Source: Pseudanabaena galeata CCNP1313
GTDB lineage: Bacteria; Cyanobacteriota; Cyanobacteriia; Pseudanabaenales; Pseudanabaenaceae
NCBI RefSeq assembly: GCF_029910235.1
Contig: NZ_CP112874.1
Coordinates: forward strand, 1,426,001 to 1,490,000
Direction of reading: 5' to 3'
DNA: 64,000 nt
How positions within the stretch are numbered: position 1 is the first letter of the stretch; each line of letters opens with the position of its first letter. Of the stretch, positions 7,290 through 17,059 are shown piece by piece. Under the pieces are notes generated by a model that was not told the DNA's origin, did not search any database, and worked only from the letters and a program-made list of their open reading frames with translations. A program made the translations under genes and the position numbers.

Positions 7290-10200
7290 ATGAGCAACCA
7301 AAACTCGTCCAGTCCCAAGCCGACAGGATTTAGTATCAGCGCCACAGCAATTCGCCGCCACATCGGGACGCTGATGCTGACGATCGCTATTTTTGTGATG
7401 GGCGCATTTTATGTAACGCGATTACAAGTGGATTTGCTACCATCAATTGTTTATCCCCGTATCGGCGTACAGATTGATGTTCCGGGGGTGTCTCCAGAGG
7501 TCGCCATTACCGAAGTCACCAAACCTCTAGAAGAATCGCTGGCCCTTACTGAAGGTGTGAATCAGCTTTTTTCGCGTACTCGCGAAGGACAAGTGCGAGT
7601 TGATTTGTTTTTTGAAGCAGGTAGTGATGTTGATCAGGCTCTTAATGACGCTGTTGCTAGTTTCAACCGTGGGCGGAGTCGTCTCCCTGATGTGGTTGAG
7701 AATGAAAGAATTTTTAAATTTGATCCGTCCCAACTTCCGATCTATGAGTTTGCACTCACATCACCTTCCTTGTCATTGCCAGAGTTGCGGCTATTCGCGG
7801 ATGAGGAGTTGGGGCGGGAACTGGCAATCGTACCTGGGGTTGCAGGTGTTGACGTGGTTGGTGGGGTAAAGGAAGAAGTAAAGGTGAATCTCGATCTGCC
7901 ACGATTACAGTCAGCAGGTGTCAGCGTTAATGATGTTTTGAACGCATTGCGCGATCGCAATATTGATGTTTCGGGTGGGCGGTTACGCAATGGTGCAGTG
8001 GAGCCACTGACTCGGGCGATCGGTAAGTTTAAAAATGCTAAAGAACTAGAAAATTTATCCTTTGTTGTCAGTAATCCTACAGCTACGACCCCGCCTAGGC
8101 AAGTCTATTTGCGAGACTTTGCGGAAATCATTGATAGTACTGAAGAACAGAGGGTTTTCACTACTTTAAATGGACAGGAAGCGGTGCGGCTACTAGTAAC
8201 TAAGCAACCCGACGCAAATACGATTGAGGTCGTTGATCGCGTCAAGGAAAAGATTGCCACACTTCAGGAAAATGGCTTGATTCCCAGTGATGCTGAACTA
8301 ACAGCCACCATTGATGAGTCAAGACTGATCAGGGCTTCGGTCACCAACGTGGCTTGGTCGGGGATTATTGGAGCGGGCTTAGCAGCGATCGCGGTATTTT
8401 TATTTCTAGGATCGTTACGCCAGACATTAATTATTTCTCTTGCAATTCCCTTAGCGACCCTTGCGGCGGTCATCTGTATGGGTATTTTTGGTTTCTCTCT
8501 GAACCTATTCAGTTTAGGAGGACTCGCTCTCGGCGTGGGTATTGTCGTGGATAACTCGATTGTGATGTTAGAGAACATTACCGTCGGCATTGCCAAAATC
8601 CGCAAGCGTAATGGTGGTGAAGTTGGTTTTGACGAAATTATTGACCAATCACAGGCGAATAGTACAGAAATTGAATCAGCCCTAATTGCTTCTACTAGCA
8701 CCAACCTTGTCGTAATTTTCCCATTCTTACTGTTAGGTGGATTTCTCTCTCTACTATTCAATGAACTAATTCTTACCATTAGCTTTGCCGTAGGTGCTTC
8801 GATTGTGATTGCGGTAACTGTTGTACCAATGCTAGCTTCGCGACTATTAGCAATCCCTTGGTCGAGTCGTTTAAATGAATCTTGGTTTATGCGCGGATTT
8901 GAGCGTCGTTTTGCGGCAGCTACTCTGGGCTATGCAGGATTTTTAGCAAGGATTGTCCATTATCGTCTCTTGGTTGTAATTGCATTGTTTGCGATCCTTG
9001 GCGGTGGCGGCTTTTTGATGGCGCGACAACTTCCCCAAGAAATCATCCCTCAAGTTAAAACAGGTGATGTCAGTGTCAATGCTCAATTTCCAGCAGGGAC
9101 AACCCTTGCCCAGAACATTAAGGTGATGGAGCTAGTTGATGAGATTTTGCTCAAGCAACCTGAAACAGCCTACTCATTCGCAACTATTGGTGGTGGTTCA
9201 TTTGGCAATAACGTTACTGCTAATCCTTTGCGTAGTGGAAGCACAGTTACACTTAAGCCAAAAGCTAACCTGACTGGCTTTGTGCGTAACGTTAATCGAG
9301 AAATTGCCAAACTCAATCTCGCAGGCATAAGAGTACGGGTTAATCCTGGGCAAGTGCGCGGGATTATCGTCAACAATTCCCCTGTACCCAGAACGGATAT
9401 TGATGTCGTTTTGCAAGGTAGTAATCCAGATATATTGACGCAAGCAGGTTTAGAAGTTCTAGGAGCCTTAGAGAAGTCAGTCAAAGGCGCAACCTTCCGT
9501 CCTGATACCGATGCTCGTCAGCCTGAAGTCCAAATTGTTCCTGATTGGGAACGTCTGCAAGCATTAGGACTATCCACCCAAGCGATCGGTTCCATTCTGC
9601 AAACTGCAATTACAGGTTCAGTCCCAACGCAATTACAACGCGGCGATCGCCTTGTCGATGTGCGGGTACAGCTTGATCCTGAGTTACGCAAAAACTCTTC
9701 GCAATTGCAGCAAGTCCCTTTGTTTGTCAGCAATAATCGTCCAGTCCGCCTCGCTGATGTGGCAACTTTGCGGGAAGGTCGCGCCCCAGGAGAGATTCAA
9801 CGAATTAACCAACGTCAGGTTTACCTAGTTCTCGGTAGTGTGGAGCGCGGCGCAAGTCTGAGTGACGCTCTCAAACAAACTGAACAGGCGATCGCGGAAA
9901 TTAAGTTGCCCGATGGTGTCACCGTATTACCTAGTTCTGCCAAAGCTGCTAATGAAAATTTATCAAAATCCTTTGGAGTATTAGGATTACTTGCCTCATT
10001 CCTCGTATTTGTGGTGATGGCAGTACAGTACAACTCATTGCTCGATCCACTTGTGATCATGCTGACAATTCCCCTTGCACTGGCTGGCGGTGTTGTGGGT
10101 CTATACGTGACCAATAGCTCGATCAATGTGATGGTAGTCATCGGCGTAATCTTGCTGATCGGGATTGTGGTTAACAATGCGATCGTCCTAGTTGAATTGG

Positions 10201-10505
10201 CGAACCAAATCCGTGAAGAGGAAAAATGTAGTCGGATTCAAGCCATGTTAAAAGCTGCACCTACACGCCTCCGCCCGATCCTGATGACTACGATTACAAC
10301 TGTAGTTGGTGCATTTCCGCTAGCTCTAGGGGGTGGCGATGGCGGCGAGTTTTTGCAACCTCTAGGAATTGTGATTTTCTCAGGTTTAGCCCTTGCCACA
10401 GTGCTGACCTTATTTCTAATTCCTTGCTCCTATGTGCTTTTGCATGAGTTTAGCTGGGCAAAAGTGAGTAAGTTAGTACCAATTAAGACCTCATCAAGAG
10501 ATTAA
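7290..10505 (+). CDS. RND efflux pump permease (AcrB/HAE1 family)
   Basis: 1071 residues, full length for an inner-membrane RND pump that exports hydrophobic compounds by proton antiport with the upstream adaptor and an outer-membrane channel. Seen: the first membrane helix (IGTLMLTIAIFVMGAFYVTRLQ), the porter motif (PGVSPEVAITEVTKPLEESL), the TM4 signature GGLALGVGIVVDNSIVMLENI with the paired acidic relay residues, a second periplasmic porter half (about 560-860), and TM8-12 with GIVVNNAIVLVELANQ and RLRPILMTTITTVVGAFPLALG. AAGGTAAC just before the ATG is a good ribosome site. No outer-membrane factor gene is nearby. Confidence 0.93.
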   Translation: MSNQNSSSPKPTGFSISATAIRRHIGTLMLTIAIFVMGAFYVTRLQVDLLPSIVYPRIGVQIDVPGVSPEVAITEVTKPLEESLALTEGVNQLFSRTREGQVRVDLFFEAGSDVDQALNDAVASFNRGRSRLPDVVENERIFKFDPSQLPIYEFALTSPSLSLPELRLFADEELGRELAIVPGVAGVDVVGGVKEEVKVNLDLPRLQSAGVSVNDVLNALRDRNIDVSGGRLRNGAVEPLTRAIGKFKNAKELENLSFVVSNPTATTPPRQVYLRDFAEIIDSTEEQRVFTTLNGQEAVRLLVTKQPDANTIEVVDRVKEKIATLQENGLIPSDAELTATIDESRLIRASVTNVAWSGIIGAGLAAIAVFLFLGSLRQTLIISLAIPLATLAAVICMGIFGFSLNLFSLGGLALGVGIVVDNSIVMLENITVGIAKIRKRNGGEVGFDEIIDQSQANSTEIESALIASTSTNLVVIFPFLLLGGFLSLLFNELILTISFAVGASIVIAVTVVPMLASRLLAIPWSSRLNESWFMRGFERRFAAATLGYAGFLARIVHYRLLVVIALFAILGGGGFLMARQLPQEIIPQVKTGDVSVNAQFPAGTTLAQNIKVMELVDEILLKQPETAYSFATIGGGSFGNNVTANPLRSGSTVTLKPKANLTGFVRNVNREIAKLNLAGIRVRVNPGQVRGIIVNNSPVPRTDIDVVLQGSNPDILTQAGLEVLGALEKSVKGATFRPDTDARQPEVQIVPDWERLQALGLSTQAIGSILQTAITGSVPTQLQRGDRLVDVRVQLDPELRKNSSQLQQVPLFVSNNRPVRLADVATLREGRAPGEIQRINQRQVYLVLGSVERGASLSDALKQTEQAIAEIKLPDGVTVLPSSAKAANENLSKSFGVLGLLASFLVFVVMAVQYNSLLDPLVIMLTIPLALAGGVVGLYVTNSSINVMVVIGVILLIGIVVNNAIVLVELANQIREEEKCSRIQAMLKAAPTRLRPILMTTITTVVGAFPLALGGGDGGEFLQPLGIVIFSGLALATVLTLFLIPCSYVLLHEFSWAKVSKLVPIKTSSRD

Positions 10506-10509
10506 TTCA

Positions 10510-10634
10510 ACGTCAGTTCGACAAAAGATGAGATTGGGGCTTGGTCTCCAAGCCCTCTTTCTAACTTAACGCCAGTTCGATATTGCCATTTGCGTCGTGC
10601 TTCGCACGACGCAAATGGCAATATCGAACTCACT
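10510..10634. repeat. Degenerate MITE-like hairpin cluster with IS982-type ends
   Basis: A terminus ACGTCAGTTCGACAAAAG begins at 10510 after TAATTCA, but no matching right end with a duplication is present. A second end ACGCCAGTTCGATAT at 10569 opens a near-perfect palindrome around GCGTCGTGC/GCACGACGC and closes with ATATCGAACTCAC at about 10632. The ends match the IS982 and MITE termini described elsewhere, so this looks like one truncated and one shortened copy. A separate GGGCTTGGTCTCCAAGCCC repeat lies between them. Confidence 0.7.
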
Positions 10635-10671
10635 ATATCTTGCATTGCTATGTGACTTCAGTCATAACAAT

Positions 10672-10710
10672 AGCAAAGCAGAAAATGGATAAGTCATTTT
10701 CTGCTTTGCT
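10672..10710. terminator. Probable terminator of smc
   Basis: The stem AGCAAAGCAGAAAATG pairs with CATTTTCTGCTTTGCT around a 7-base loop. It ends at the first base of the smc stop codon (TAA, 10710-10712 on the minus strand), in the position of an smc terminator. Confidence 0.55.
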
Positions 10711-13700
10711 TATGAAGTTGCGATTGAAGGCGATCGCAGTTCTAATCCCAAAACTTGCGTATGCTCACCCCTTGCTTGAGTTACCCCAATAGTTCGTTCT
10801 GAGGCTTCGATCATTGGGCGGCGCAGACTGACCACGATAAATTGGGCGAGGTTAGCTTGCTTCCGTACCATCTTCGATAGACGTTCCACATTCGAGCCAT
10901 CGAGGAACATATCTACCTCATCAAAGGCATAGAAGGGGGACGGGCGATAGCGTTGCAAAGCGAAGATAAAGCTGAGGGCAGTGAGAGACTTTTCGCCTCC
11001 AGACATAGATGCAAGATGCTGAACTTGTTTGCCTTTGGGATGAGCAACGAGAGTCAGCCCACCACTCAGAGGCGCATTGGGATTTTCTAGTTGCAGATAG
11101 CCATCACCGTCGGAAAGTTCGGCAAAGATCTCTTTGAAATGACCATTGACAGCATCAAAGGCTTGCATGAAAGCGCGTTGACGTAAAGTTGTGAAGTTCT
11201 CAATTCTGATTAAAAGTTCAGTACGTTCTTGATTAAGGGTTTCCAGACGGTTACTAAGTTCCTCAAGGCGTTGGGATGTCGCTTCGTATTCAGAGATCGC
11301 CATCATATTGACTGGCTCCATGGACTGAATGCGCTTGAGCAATCGACGTTGCTCTAGTTGTAACTGTTCGAGAGTCATGGTTTCAGGAACTTCAGGAACA
11401 ATGTCAGGAAGTTCTATTTGATCGAGTTGTTCCGTGAATTGAACAATTTGCTGTTCGAGTTCAGTTTGACGTTCGCGATTTTTTTGGAGTTGCCATTGCT
11501 GCTGTTGTTGTTGTTGTTGCTGAGTACGCAGCGATCGCTCACAGGCATCACGTTCTTGTTTGGCGGAGCCAATGGTTTGTTCGAGAACTTCCAAGCGAGA
11601 TTGATAGGAGGCGATCGCTGCTTCAGTTTGTTTGATTTGATGCTGAATTTGTGAAGTGCTATTAATTAGTTCGGCTTGGGTGCTGCGTAATTCTTGGAGA
11701 CGAGTTTGACGTTGCGCCATTTTCTCCAATGCTAATTTATGCTGATTTTCTAATTCTCCTAGCTGTTGCTTGGCTGTCCGCAGTTCAATTTCCGCACTAT
11801 TGAGCAGAGCTTCTTGACCTTGTAGAGCATCTTGAGCTTGGAGCCAACGGGTATGGGTTCCCGATTTTTCGAGTTCCGTAAGTTCGGCACGCTTGACTAA
11901 AAGTTTTGCTTCTAGTTCAGCAATATTGCCATCAAGGGTACTTAATTGGGACTGTCCAATTTCAATGGCGGCGCGGGTTTTTTGAATTTGATCTTGTAAG
12001 CGAGAGCGATCGCGACTGTTGCGTTCGATTTGTTCGTAGATGCGATCGCGTTGGAGTTGGGCTTCGCGATGAGTCGTCCTTGCTGCTTGCAATTGCTCTT
12101 CATATTTAGCAATTCCCGTTAATGCACCACGCAAACGTTGGTTCAGTCGCGCTAACATCTGATCGATTTCCAACAGGCGATCGCGTAGTTGCTTTGTTTC
12201 CGAAGATTCCGCAGGTTTAGTATTGCCAAAATGAAGACTGGTATGTAGGGGAGCGCTACCACCTGTCATCGCGCCTGATGTTTCCAGAATTTCTCCTTCT
12301 AATGTCACCATACGGTATTTACCGATATGAAATCGCGCTTGGTCAAGATGCTCAAATACAAGGGTATTCCCAAATACGAAGGAGAATACATCTTGATAGC
12401 GATCTTCGTAGGTGACCAGATTGAAGGCGTAGTCGATCGCCCCTAGCTTTTGTGCTTCAGTACGCGAAGGAAACCTAGCGGATTGTAATTTGTTTAGAGG
12501 TAAGAAGGTAGCTCGACCTGCGCGTTCGCGTTTAAGCAGTGCGATCGCCTCGGCAGCAACCGCATCATTTTCAACCACCAAGTTTCCTAAGCGTCCACCT
12601 GCACAGATTTCTAGAGCCAATTGATAGCGAGGTTCCACCAGTCCCAACTGAGCGACTAATCCATATACCCCCGACAGATCCGCTTCGATTACTACCTGTG
12701 AAGCTTTTGTTCCCTGTACTTCGCGGCTAGCCTGTACTTGAGCCTCCAATTTATCAAGTTGGCGAGTTTTGACGCGCTGTTCTTGAGTAATTCGGTCAAT
12801 AGTCTCATTTTGAAGTTGTACTTCTAATTGAGCCTCGGCAAGATTTTTGGCTAGAGTCTGTACTAAAGTCTCGGCTCCACTTACTTCTACTTCTTGCAGG
12901 CGTAGAGCATCTTCAAGGGACTGGTTGGACAACATGTCAACTGCATAGCGACCTTCGCCAGCCATGACTTCTTGCAGTTCACGCTCCTGTGATTCCAATT
13001 GAATAGAGCGTTGGTTAAGAACTTCTCGAAGTCGAGTTTGCTCTTGCTTTTGGGGATCGAGTTCTGCTTGGGCTTGATCGACATCCTGACGCAATTGTGT
13101 TTGTTGGCGCACCCATTCCGATGAAGCCGAGGCGATCGCTTGAACTTCCTTGCGATATTGTGAAACAATCGATGACTGTTGATCACGGGATTTTTCGGTA
13201 GTAATTACCGATTCTTCTTTAAATTGCTTTTGTGATTCTAGTTCTTCAGCTTCACGCAAGAGTCGATCAATTTCCTCTTGGGTGCTGACAATATGGTTTT
13301 GATTGTTTTGATAGGAGCTAGTCAGAGATTGCTGCTGACGTTGTAAACCGCGTAGTTCCGCCTGTTGTGCCGATAAGTTACTAGAAACCGAGAGGTATTC
13401 TTCTTCACCGAGAGTATGGACGCGATCGCTTAATTCATTAAGTTGGACAGTGCCTGTCTCAATCACCTGCGATAGTTCGGCTAGAGACTTTTCTAAATTG
13501 CTGCATTGTTCCTTATTATTAACCAGTTCAACATTGCGAAGCGATTGCTGATAGAGGATCTCACGCTGTTGAAGAACTGCCTCCGAAGCTTCCATCCGTT
13601 CGTATTCTAGTCGTAGCGCCTTATATTTTTCAGCTTTAACGCGATCGCCTTTTAGTTTCTCTTTATTGGCAATTAGTTCTTGCTCAACTATCCGAAATCG

Positions 13701-14327
13701 CTCTTCCTGAGCTTTGACATCATCCAACTTATCTTTGGCGGTAGCAATTTTGCGATCAAATTCACCCACTCCTGCTAATTCGTCAATAATTTCTCGACGC
13801 TCTCGTGAATTCATCGAGATAATGCCCGTTACATCCCCCTGTAAAACAACGTTATAACCTTCAGGATAAATACGGAATTTAGCTAATTGTTCATGTAACT
13901 CACTTAAATTACAAGGAGTTCCATTGATGTAATAAGTAGAAGTGTAAGTCCCCTGACTAGTAACCCGTAACTTTCGCATCACCGTCCATTCACCCACAGA
14001 CTGCCCCTCTGCTGTAGGTATTTCTACGCCTTCAGCCTGTAAAGCCGTCACTTCAGCCTCTTCAAGAGCAAAGGTAACCGTAACGATCGCCTCGACCATT
14101 CGACCTTTTTTACTATGGGCTTGGTTTACTAAGTCTGGTAAGCGATCGGCTCGCATCCCCTTTGAACCTGCAAGTCCTAGCGCAAACAGCAATGCATCAA
14201 GAATATTTGACTTACCCGAACCATTGGGACCTGAAACAACCGTAAACCCAGTCATCAATGGGATGGACACAGTTGAGCCAAAGGACTTAAATCTGGTGAG
14301 TTCTACATTTTTAATGTACATATGCAA
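10710..14327 (-). CDS. smc: Chromosome segregation protein SMC
   Basis: 1205 residues, the usual SMC length. SMC dimers with ScpA/ScpB load at the origin and organise the chromosome. Seen: Walker A (SGPNGSGKSNILDALLFALG, about 33-52), first coiled coil (about 170-510), hinge with a glycine-rich core (ICAGGRLGNLVVEND, about 575-590) ending near 700, second coiled coil, ABC signature (MSGGEKSLTALSFIFAL, about 1120) and Walker B (PFYAFDEVDMFLD). A run of nine glutamines (11496-11522) sits in the distal coiled coil. The start used is MHMYIKNVELTRFKSFG; M3 is an alternative. Confidence 0.97.
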   Translation of the reverse strand: MHMYIKNVELTRFKSFGSTVSIPLMTGFTVVSGPNGSGKSNILDALLFALGLAGSKGMRADRLPDLVNQAHSKKGRMVEAIVTVTFALEEAEVTALQAEGVEIPTAEGQSVGEWTVMRKLRVTSQGTYTSTYYINGTPCNLSELHEQLAKFRIYPEGYNVVLQGDVTGIISMNSRERREIIDELAGVGEFDRKIATAKDKLDDVKAQEERFRIVEQELIANKEKLKGDRVKAEKYKALRLEYERMEASEAVLQQREILYQQSLRNVELVNNKEQCSNLEKSLAELSQVIETGTVQLNELSDRVHTLGEEEYLSVSSNLSAQQAELRGLQRQQQSLTSSYQNNQNHIVSTQEEIDRLLREAEELESQKQFKEESVITTEKSRDQQSSIVSQYRKEVQAIASASSEWVRQQTQLRQDVDQAQAELDPQKQEQTRLREVLNQRSIQLESQERELQEVMAGEGRYAVDMLSNQSLEDALRLQEVEVSGAETLVQTLAKNLAEAQLEVQLQNETIDRITQEQRVKTRQLDKLEAQVQASREVQGTKASQVVIEADLSGVYGLVAQLGLVEPRYQLALEICAGGRLGNLVVENDAVAAEAIALLKRERAGRATFLPLNKLQSARFPSRTEAQKLGAIDYAFNLVTYEDRYQDVFSFVFGNTLVFEHLDQARFHIGKYRMVTLEGEILETSGAMTGGSAPLHTSLHFGNTKPAESSETKQLRDRLLEIDQMLARLNQRLRGALTGIAKYEEQLQAARTTHREAQLQRDRIYEQIERNSRDRSRLQDQIQKTRAAIEIGQSQLSTLDGNIAELEAKLLVKRAELTELEKSGTHTRWLQAQDALQGQEALLNSAEIELRTAKQQLGELENQHKLALEKMAQRQTRLQELRSTQAELINSTSQIQHQIKQTEAAIASYQSRLEVLEQTIGSAKQERDACERSLRTQQQQQQQQQWQLQKNRERQTELEQQIVQFTEQLDQIELPDIVPEVPETMTLEQLQLEQRRLLKRIQSMEPVNMMAISEYEATSQRLEELSNRLETLNQERTELLIRIENFTTLRQRAFMQAFDAVNGHFKEIFAELSDGDGYLQLENPNAPLSGGLTLVAHPKGKQVQHLASMSGGEKSLTALSFIFALQRYRPSPFYAFDEVDMFLDGSNVERLSKMVRKQANLAQFIVVSLRRPMIEASERTIGVTQARGEHTQVLGLELRSPSIATS

Positions 14328-14410
14328 TATACGCGATAGTGATATGCGAGTTTTGGTCTGAAAGAAAGTGCCAATACGTTATCACAACTTGGCAAAAATG
14401 GCATAGATAT

Positions 14411-14473
14411 TCTCAAAACCCAAAAGAGTAATGACAACGCTTCGCGTTGTCATTACTCTTTTGGGTTTTGAGA
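14411..14473. repeat. 63-bp perfect palindrome
   Basis: TCTCAAAACCC at the left end pairs with GGGTTTTGAGA at the right, with a core GACAACGC/GCGTTGTC. It lies between smc and the small gene upstream of it on the minus strand, so it may terminate that small gene's transcript. It belongs to the window's AAACCC...GGGTTT hairpin family. Confidence 0.9.
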
Positions 14474-14477
14474 TGCT

Positions 14478-14738
14478 TTAGCTCTGACGATTAATTTCTT
14501 GTAATAACCATTCGTCAACTGGCTGACCATCTTTACGAGTAAGTTCTATTTCTATGATTACTGGAAAATTGGAGCCGACGGGAGCCATTTTTTGATGGAA
14601 GCGAATTACATAATCCTTAGAATTATGATTGCGCTCTTTGAGCCAGTCTTGAACTTTTAGTTCTGCAAATAATGATTGACCTTGCTCAAACATTCTTGCA
14701 ACTTGCATTCTGATTGTAAAAGGATTGACTTGTGGCAT
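14478..14738 (-). CDS. Small protein of unknown function
   Basis: 86 residues if started at the ATG at 14738 (MPQVNPFTIRMQV); GGAG lies 6 bases upstream of it, which favours it over the ATG at 14750. The protein is soluble with an alternating helix/strand look: a helix around VARMFEQGQSLFAELKVQDWL, then YVIRFHQK and FPVIIEIELTRKDG strands and a final short helix. I do not recognise the family. It lies between smc and mltA on the same strand, separated from both by hairpins, so it is probably transcribed alone. Confidence 0.65.
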   Translation of the reverse strand: MPQVNPFTIRMQVARMFEQGQSLFAELKVQDWLKERNHNSKDYVIRFHQKMAPVGSNFPVIIEIELTRKDGQPVDEWLLQEINRQS

Positions 14739-14772
14739 AAAATTCTCCATCCATCCATAACAGGCGATACTT

Positions 14773-14807
14773 TAATGAAGTGTGGCGCGGAGCGCCGCAC
14801 TTCATTA
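14773..14807. terminator. Hairpin after mltA
   Basis: TAATGAAGTG...CACTTCATTA with a GGCGCGGAGCGCC core lies immediately downstream of the mltA stop (minus strand). A terminator role is likely; the GC-rich core is shared with other hairpins in the window. Confidence 0.55.
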
Positions 14808-14808
14808 C

Positions 14809-16068
14809 TTATTTTTTTAATACCAGATAATACAACTCACCGTCACCCTTGATCAGTCCAGCCCTTTGTTTAGCCCGATCGCCAGTACCCATAAAAATAT
14901 CCACACGCCCCGCTCCCCGAATTGCGCCGCCAGTATCTTGATCAAGGACAAAGCGCTGTACTTGTCGGAGTTCAAGTTTGCCAGTGGCGGGATTTTCAAA
15001 GGGAATTTCGGTACGGATCAAGGCAATACCTCCAGAGGGGAAAATCTTTTTGTCGGTGGCAATTGATCGCTCGGTAATGACGGGCGTTCCTATACTGCCA
15101 GTTGCTGGTCTGCCATTGGTCTCGCGAAAAAAGACAAAACTAGGATTGCGATTTAGGTACATGACTAAATCTTGGGGATTTTTTTGGAAATATTCGAGCA
15201 TGGTTTGTAAAGTCACATCTTCGAGACGCATTTTGCCATCACGGACTAGCTCAGCCCCAACAGAGCGATAGGGTTGATTAGTTTTACCCGCATAGCCCAC
15301 GGTCAATAGGTTGCCATCGGGTAATTCAAATCTCGCCGATCCTTGCACATGTACTAAGAAAGCCTGAAAGCGATCGCTTAACCATGCTATTTCCAATCCT
15401 GCTAACCGCTTACTACCTTCGAGCATGGCGCGGGTGGGATGGGGCGATCGCCATTGAGCAAAGTCAGCAGGCAGACGATAAAGAGGATATTTAAACTCCT
15501 CAGTGCGAGTACGACTCGCCTTGTAAACTGCTTCGTAATAGCCCGTAAACTGTACGCTGCCTTTGCCATCACGTCCAACAGACTGATAGAGATCAAATTC
15601 ACGATTCACGGCTTGCTGTAAATCTTTAGCAGTGCGAGATACCTGCACGAGGCGGCGAAATCTCACCAAACTACGCTCCATCAGATCTTGACTAATTCCT
15701 GCCACAGGATAACGTTTAGCAGCCGATGGAGTACGAATATATTGAATGCTGTGATCGATCGCTTGCAACAGATTTTGGCGATCGCTTTCTAAAAGATCGT
15801 CCGTAATATCAAGGGTAAGCGGATTAACCGCCCGTGGAGACATCGGCACTATGGCTTGGGCAAGTTTCAGCTCGGCTGCTTCGGCAGGGCTTTGAAAATG
15901 GGCTTGCATATAGCAAGGTGGCACGGCACAGATCAGCCCGACCCAAGTTGCAAATAAGATATCCCCACCCCGATATAAGGTCGATCTCCAAGACCTCTGC
16001 TTTGGCGATCGCTTGGTCTTGCCTAATTGGTCATATTTATTTTTGCCGAAACTATGAGAACCAATCAC
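14809..16068 (-). CDS. mltA: Membrane-bound lytic transglycosylase A (MltA)
   Basis: 419 residues. MltA cleaves peptidoglycan with formation of 1,6-anhydromuropeptides. An N-terminal basic stretch is followed by one hydrophobic segment (DILFATWVGLICAVPPCYM, about 33-51), a signal or anchor without a clean lipobox. The MltA barrel is recognisable (GKGSVQFTGYYEAVYKASRT, EIAWLSDRFQAFLVHVQGSARF), as is the C-terminal 3D domain (QDTGGAIRGAGRVDIFMG) with its conserved aspartates. Cyanobacterial members share this layout. Neighbouring genes are unrelated in function. Confidence 0.92.
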   Translation of the reverse strand: MIGSHSFGKNKYDQLGKTKRSPKQRSWRSTLYRGGDILFATWVGLICAVPPCYMQAHFQSPAEAAELKLAQAIVPMSPRAVNPLTLDITDDLLESDRQNLLQAIDHSIQYIRTPSAAKRYPVAGISQDLMERSLVRFRRLVQVSRTAKDLQQAVNREFDLYQSVGRDGKGSVQFTGYYEAVYKASRTRTEEFKYPLYRLPADFAQWRSPHPTRAMLEGSKRLAGLEIAWLSDRFQAFLVHVQGSARFELPDGNLLTVGYAGKTNQPYRSVGAELVRDGKMRLEDVTLQTMLEYFQKNPQDLVMYLNRNPSFVFFRETNGRPATGSIGTPVITERSIATDKKIFPSGGIALIRTEIPFENPATGKLELRQVQRFVLDQDTGGAIRGAGRVDIFMGTGDRAKQRAGLIKGDGELYYLVLKK

Positions 16069-16112
16069 CCTTAAAAACTCCTCATTAAATAGTCTTTGCT
16101 AATCAACAATCC

Positions 16113-16163
16113 AAAACCCGAATATTAAATGAGCGTAAAGCACTCATTTAATATTCGGGTTTT
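16113..16163. repeat. Palindrome between mltA and glycosyltransferase
   Basis: AAAACCCGAATATTAAATGA pairs with TCATTTAATATTCGGGTTTT. It touches the stop of the glycosyltransferase gene and could terminate it. Confidence 0.85.
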
Positions 16164-16914
16164 ATTTGACTTGCTCATCATACTTGACGTTAATACTAGC
16201 CTTTTGTTCATACAAACGATTGAGCCAACTGGGATCAATGTTGAAGTGATAGCACATTTTTAGCAACTGATTGAGCATAGCATGACGATATATTCCCCTC
16301 TGGTGAAATCGTCTTGCTGAGGTAATCACCTTACCTTGAGCCATTACAGGCTTCGAGAATTTGCTGAGGCGATCACTTAACACCGTGTCCTCAAAAATAT
16401 CTAGATCAGGGACATTTCCAATTTCAGCTAAAACTCGACGATTAATAAATGGGCAATGATCGAGATAGACAATCCCTTTTTGCTTAACACGCACATGATT
16501 AGAGTACCAAGACGTAAAATGCAGTAACCAATGGGAAAAATCAAAACTATGACAAAATGCACCCCAATCACCACCAGAGCCTAAACTCTGCTCAATTAGT
16601 TGTATAGCTATACTTTCTGGCAAAAGTGTTGCAGGATGATGTAACAAAATAATATCCCCTGTACTGACAGCAATCCCCTCATTTAGTCTTTGGGCGCGGT
16701 TGTTGGCAAGCGATCGCACAACTTGGATTTCAGGCGATCGGGCTGCATAATTTTCTAAAATTAGCTCAGTTCCATCATTACTGGCACTGACCACTGCAAT
16801 AATTTCTTTTTCACAATTTGGGGGAACTAATTGATTAACTAAGTTGTCGAGAATTCGGTCTAAATACCCATGCCGAATTTCATTGAGACAAGGCAGAATT
16901 ATGGACAAGCGCAT
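16162..16914 (-). CDS. Family 2 glycosyltransferase (TIGR04283-like)
   Basis: 250 residues with a GT-A fold: MRLSIILPCLNE at the N-terminus, VVSASNDGTELIL, then NRAQRLNEGIAVSTGDIILLHHPATLLP, where the usual DxD-like acidic triad is replaced by LLHHPAT. That replacement is typical of the TIGR04283/arsenosugar-type group (LFLHADT in many members). CPFINRRVLAEIG and DIFEDTVLSDRLSKF fit the acceptor and catalytic region. The substrate cannot be told from sequence. Despite the family name, no arsenic gene is seen nearby. No membrane helices. Confidence 0.8.
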   Translation of the reverse strand: MRLSIILPCLNEIRHGYLDRILDNLVNQLVPPNCEKEIIAVVSASNDGTELILENYAARSPEIQVVRSLANNRAQRLNEGIAVSTGDIILLHHPATLLPESIAIQLIEQSLGSGGDWGAFCHSFDFSHWLLHFTSWYSNHVRVKQKGIVYLDHCPFINRRVLAEIGNVPDLDIFEDTVLSDRLSKFSKPVMAQGKVITSARRFHQRGIYRHAMLNQLLKMCYHFNIDPSWLNRLYEQKASINVKYDEQVK

Positions 16915-17018
16915 ATAGTTTATATAGCAAATCTCAAACTAATTAAGTACGAGATTATTCTGTCGCCAAAAACGGGGAATAATCTTATATATAGTGATCA
17001 CTATAGCAATCCTAAATA

Positions 17019-17059
17019 GGTTGTGAGAGAGCGCCCCGAAGGGGCGCTCTCTCACAACC
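17019..17059. repeat. GC-rich hairpin
   Basis: GGTTGTGAGAGAGCGCCCC pairs perfectly with GGGGCGCTCTCTCACAACC around GAA. It lies in the divergent gap (16915-17119) upstream of the split kinase gene; nothing else is recognised there. Confidence 0.9.

Noticed and set aside
8264-8779. Minus-strand ORF of 171 residues
   Set aside because: Antisense to the conserved TM core of the RND pump; the overlapping plus-strand protein has strong family motifs.
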